A DNA stretch of 64,000 bases, taken from assembly GCA_042140185.1 (NCBI GenBank), contig CP159477.1, forward strand, positions 3,351,115 to 3,415,114, written 5' to 3'. How positions within the stretch are numbered: the first letter of the stretch is position 1; every line of letters starts with the position of its first letter. Below are positions 61,688 through 64,000 of this stretch, one piece after another. This stretch comes from JANSXG01 sp024743075 (GTDB taxonomy: Bacteria > Planctomycetota > Phycisphaerae > Phycisphaerales > UBA1924). The notes beneath the pieces are model-generated. The model did no database searches. It was not told the origin of the DNA and saw nothing but the letters and a program-made list of their open reading frames with translations. Position numbers and translations under genes: made by a program.

Positions 61688-63808
61688 TCAGTCGTCGTCG
61701 TGGTCCGGCGAATACGCCGCGATGATCTCCGCCTGCACGTTGCCCGGCGTGTTCTCATCGTGCGAGTAGTCCATCACGAACGTGCCCTGGCCGCCGGTGA
61801 TCGACTTGAGCTCGCTGGTGAAGCGACCCATCTCGGCCAGCGGGGCCTTCGCGTGGATGAGCATCATGTCGCCGGGCAGGTACTCCGTGTCGCCCATGTG
61901 GGCGCGCTTGCCCGAGAGGTCCGCGGTGATATCGCCGACGTTGGTCGCGGGCGCGGTGATCTCCACCGAGCAGATCGGCTCGAGCAGCACCGGCTTGGCG
62001 TTCTTCACGGCCTCGATGAACGCCTTCTTGCCCGCGCTGATGAACGCGATCTCCTTCGAGTCCACCGGGTGGTGCTTGCCGTCGGTCACACGCACTCGTA
62101 CGCCGGTCATCGGGTACCCGGCGATCGCGCCGTGCTCCATCGCCTGGCGGATGCCCTTCTCGATCGCCGGCATGAACTGACGCGGGATCGACCCGCCGAC
62201 GGTCTCGTCCACGAAGTCGAGACCGATCTTCGGGTCGGTCGCGTCGCCGAACTCGTCGACGGGCAGCGGCTCGACGCTCAGGTGCACCTCACCGAACTGC
62301 CCGCTCCCGCCGGTCTGCTTCTTGTGCCGGTGGCTGGCGCTCGCCTTGCCGGTGATGCTCTCTTTGTACGCCACCTTCGGCGGCTGGGTGTTCAGGTCCA
62401 GTTTGAAGCGGTTGTGCAGCTTCTCGAGGATCACGCGCATGTGCAGGTCGCCCATGCCGCTCACGACGGTCTGGTTTGTCGCGGCGATCCGCTGCACCGT
62501 GAACGTCGGGTCCTCTTCGACCAGCTTGGCCATCGCCGAGCCGATCTTCACCTCGTCGCCTCGGTTCTTCGCCTCGATCGCCACGCCGTACATCGGCCTG
62601 GGCATCGGCACCGGCTTGAAGTGCAGCGTGTTCAGTGACTCGTTCTTGCTCTGGTGGATGACGGTGTCCCGGTGAAACTCCTCCACCTTCGCCACCGCGA
62701 TGATGTCGCCGGCGACCGCCGAGTCCACATCCTCCATCGTCTTGCCGAACACCTTGTTCAGGTGCGCCAGCTTGATCGGCTTGCGAGAGTCGCCCAGCTG
62801 CACACTGTCGCCCGCCTTCAGCGTCCCCTGGTGCACGCGGATCATCGCGACCTTCCCGACGAACTGGTCGGTCGTCACCTTGAACACATGACCGACGAAG
62901 GTCTTCGAGGGATCGGTCGGGTCGGCGTGCCATTCGCGCTCGTCCTTGCCCTCCTCGCCGAGAAGGAACGGGCGCGGGTTGCCCTCGATCGGGCTGGGGC
63001 AGAGGTTGGCCATCAGGTGCAGCAGGTCGTCCACGCCCGCGCCGGTCCTCGCGCTGACAAACACGATCGGCACGAGGTGCGCCTCTCGCAGCGCCTTCTC
63101 AAAGGCGTCGTGCAACTGATCCTTGGTCAGTGTGCCCTCCTCCAGGTACACCGACATCAGGTCTTCATCGACCTCCACGATCTGGTCGACGAGCTGCTGG
63201 TGCCCCTCGCTGATCGAACTGAAGCGCGTGCCCGGCCCGTCGCCGTCTTCGGCCTTCTCCCAGAGGTCGACCACGTCCGAGCAGTCCGGTGTCGGCAGGT
63301 TCAGAGGCAGGCACTCCTTGCCGAACGTGTCGCGGATCTGCTCGACGAGCGCCGCGAGCGCGCCGTCCTGATCGGACTGGGTATCGATCTTGTTGACGAT
63401 GATCATCCGCGGCAGCCGCCGCTCCGCCGCCACTCTCATCACACGCCGGGTTGTCGTCTGGATGCCGCGCTCGGCATCGATGACGACGGCGCAGGTCTCG
63501 ACCGCCGGGAACACGCTGAGCGACTGACCGAGGAAGTCGGGAAAGCCGGGAGTGTCGACGAGATTGAAGTGTTTGGGCTCGGTCTCGTCGTCGGTGAAGT
63601 CAAAGTTGACGAAGGCCGCGTTGAGACTGTGCCCGTGCTCCTGCTCTTCGGGTTCGAAGTCGCAGATGGTGTCTTTGGTTTCGACGCTGCCGGCTTTCCC
63701 GATCACCTGGGTCGCTGCGAGGATGGACTCGATCAGCGTGGTCTTGCCCGATCCGGCGTGTCCGGTGAGGGCAATGTTGCGGATAAGTTGCGTGGAGTGG
63801 CGGGGCAT
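61688..63808 (-). CDS. elongation-factor-G-like GTPase
   Basis: A 706-residue translational GTPase paralogue. GGAGGA stands 8-9 nt before the chosen ATG (MPRHSTQLIRNIALTG). The G1 loop is GHAGSGKT (residues 16-23), G3 is DTPGF, G4 is NKID and the G5-like SARTG lies at about 270. Domains II-V follow, including GDLHMRVILEKLHNRFKLDL and GQFGEVHLSVEPLP. Switch and domain IV sequences differ from canonical EF-G, as in the EF-G-like family found beside true FusA in many bacteria. Its role (special translocation, recycling or stress) is unknown. It ends in an acidic PDHDDD tail. Confidence 0.88.
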   Translation of the reverse strand: MPRHSTQLIRNIALTGHAGSGKTTLIESILAATQVIGKAGSVETKDTICDFEPEEQEHGHSLNAAFVNFDFTDDETEPKHFNLVDTPGFPDFLGQSLSVFPAVETCAVVIDAERGIQTTTRRVMRVAAERRLPRMIIVNKIDTQSDQDGALAALVEQIRDTFGKECLPLNLPTPDCSDVVDLWEKAEDGDGPGTRFSSISEGHQQLVDQIVEVDEDLMSVYLEEGTLTKDQLHDAFEKALREAHLVPIVFVSARTGAGVDDLLHLMANLCPSPIEGNPRPFLLGEEGKDEREWHADPTDPSKTFVGHVFKVTTDQFVGKVAMIRVHQGTLKAGDSVQLGDSRKPIKLAHLNKVFGKTMEDVDSAVAGDIIAVAKVEEFHRDTVIHQSKNESLNTLHFKPVPMPRPMYGVAIEAKNRGDEVKIGSAMAKLVEEDPTFTVQRIAATNQTVVSGMGDLHMRVILEKLHNRFKLDLNTQPPKVAYKESITGKASASHRHKKQTGGSGQFGEVHLSVEPLPVDEFGDATDPKIGLDFVDETVGGSIPRQFMPAIEKGIRQAMEHGAIAGYPMTGVRVRVTDGKHHPVDSKEIAFISAGKKAFIEAVKNAKPVLLEPICSVEITAPATNVGDITADLSGKRAHMGDTEYLPGDMMLIHAKAPLAEMGRFTSELKSITGGQGTFVMDYSHDENTPGNVQAEIIAAYSPDHDDD

Positions 63809-64000
63809 GCCTGGGTCCTCCGGGGCTGGGGAGACCGACAGGTCGGTCTCCGGTGATGGGAAGACCGGCTGGATGCCGCGCCGAGCGAACGCGTCGCTCA
63901 GGCAGGTGTGGCCCGGATGCGTCGGGCGATTCAGGATGGGGCGGTGCGTGCACCCGCCGCTCGCATGGTTCAACCGTGATGAGTGGCGAGGGCGCGTCGC

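Overview
The window is high-GC bacterial DNA that most likely comes from a planctomycete of the class Phycisphaerae. Three things point there: seven secreted proteins end in paired EF-hand (dockerin-like) modules of the pattern GDxNGDGxVDLxDLN, one protein ends in a PAPG-type variant of the PEP-CTERM sorting signal, and housekeeping genes are mixed with many lineage-specific envelope proteins. This assignment rests on gene families only; no rRNA is present.

Layout. 0-9.4 kb: a DUF1569 protein, two secreted or lipid-anchored proteins, an RluA-type pseudouridine synthase, a glycogen-debranching enzyme, a Cys-rich membrane protein and a CNNM/CBS transporter. 9.4-11.4 kb: a repeat-rich islet with few genes, holding a remnant of a McrC-type restriction gene beside a MITE-like element. 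11.4-15.5 kb: fliD and fliS behind a possible sigma-54 promoter. 15.5-24.2 kb: holB, secreted proteins, an amidinotransferase, gatB and a FGE-sulfatase-type protein. 24.3-30.9 kb: a pair of beta-ketoacyl synthases (one degenerate) around a GxxExxY protein, then a YrdC/arginine-phosphatase fusion overlapping rpiB. 30.9-37.0 kb: a minus-strand ExbB/ExbD/ExbD locus with a TonB-like membrane-anchored VWA protein, a large secreted protein and a DoxX-like protein. 37.2 kb: tRNA-Leu(UAG). 37.4-50.1 kb: nitroreductases, lysS, a phosphofructokinase, an SDR and more EF-hand proteins. 50.1-64 kb: a thioesterase, trmB with a zinc-cluster protein, yggS, peroxiredoxin, gpmI, an SDR, a GH35-like enzyme, an HD-GYP protein and an EF-G-like GTPase.

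Two window-wide patterns stand out. Many cytoplasmic genes carry a TANNNT hexamer almost exactly 6 nt before the start codon with no Shine-Dalgarno sequence, which fits leaderless transcription; most secreted-protein genes instead have a purine-rich Shine-Dalgarno sequence. Second, eight otherwise well-conserved genes, including gatB and yggS, are each broken by one frameshift. This looks like indel error in the underlying assembly rather than gene decay, so these genes are annotated here as single interrupted units.
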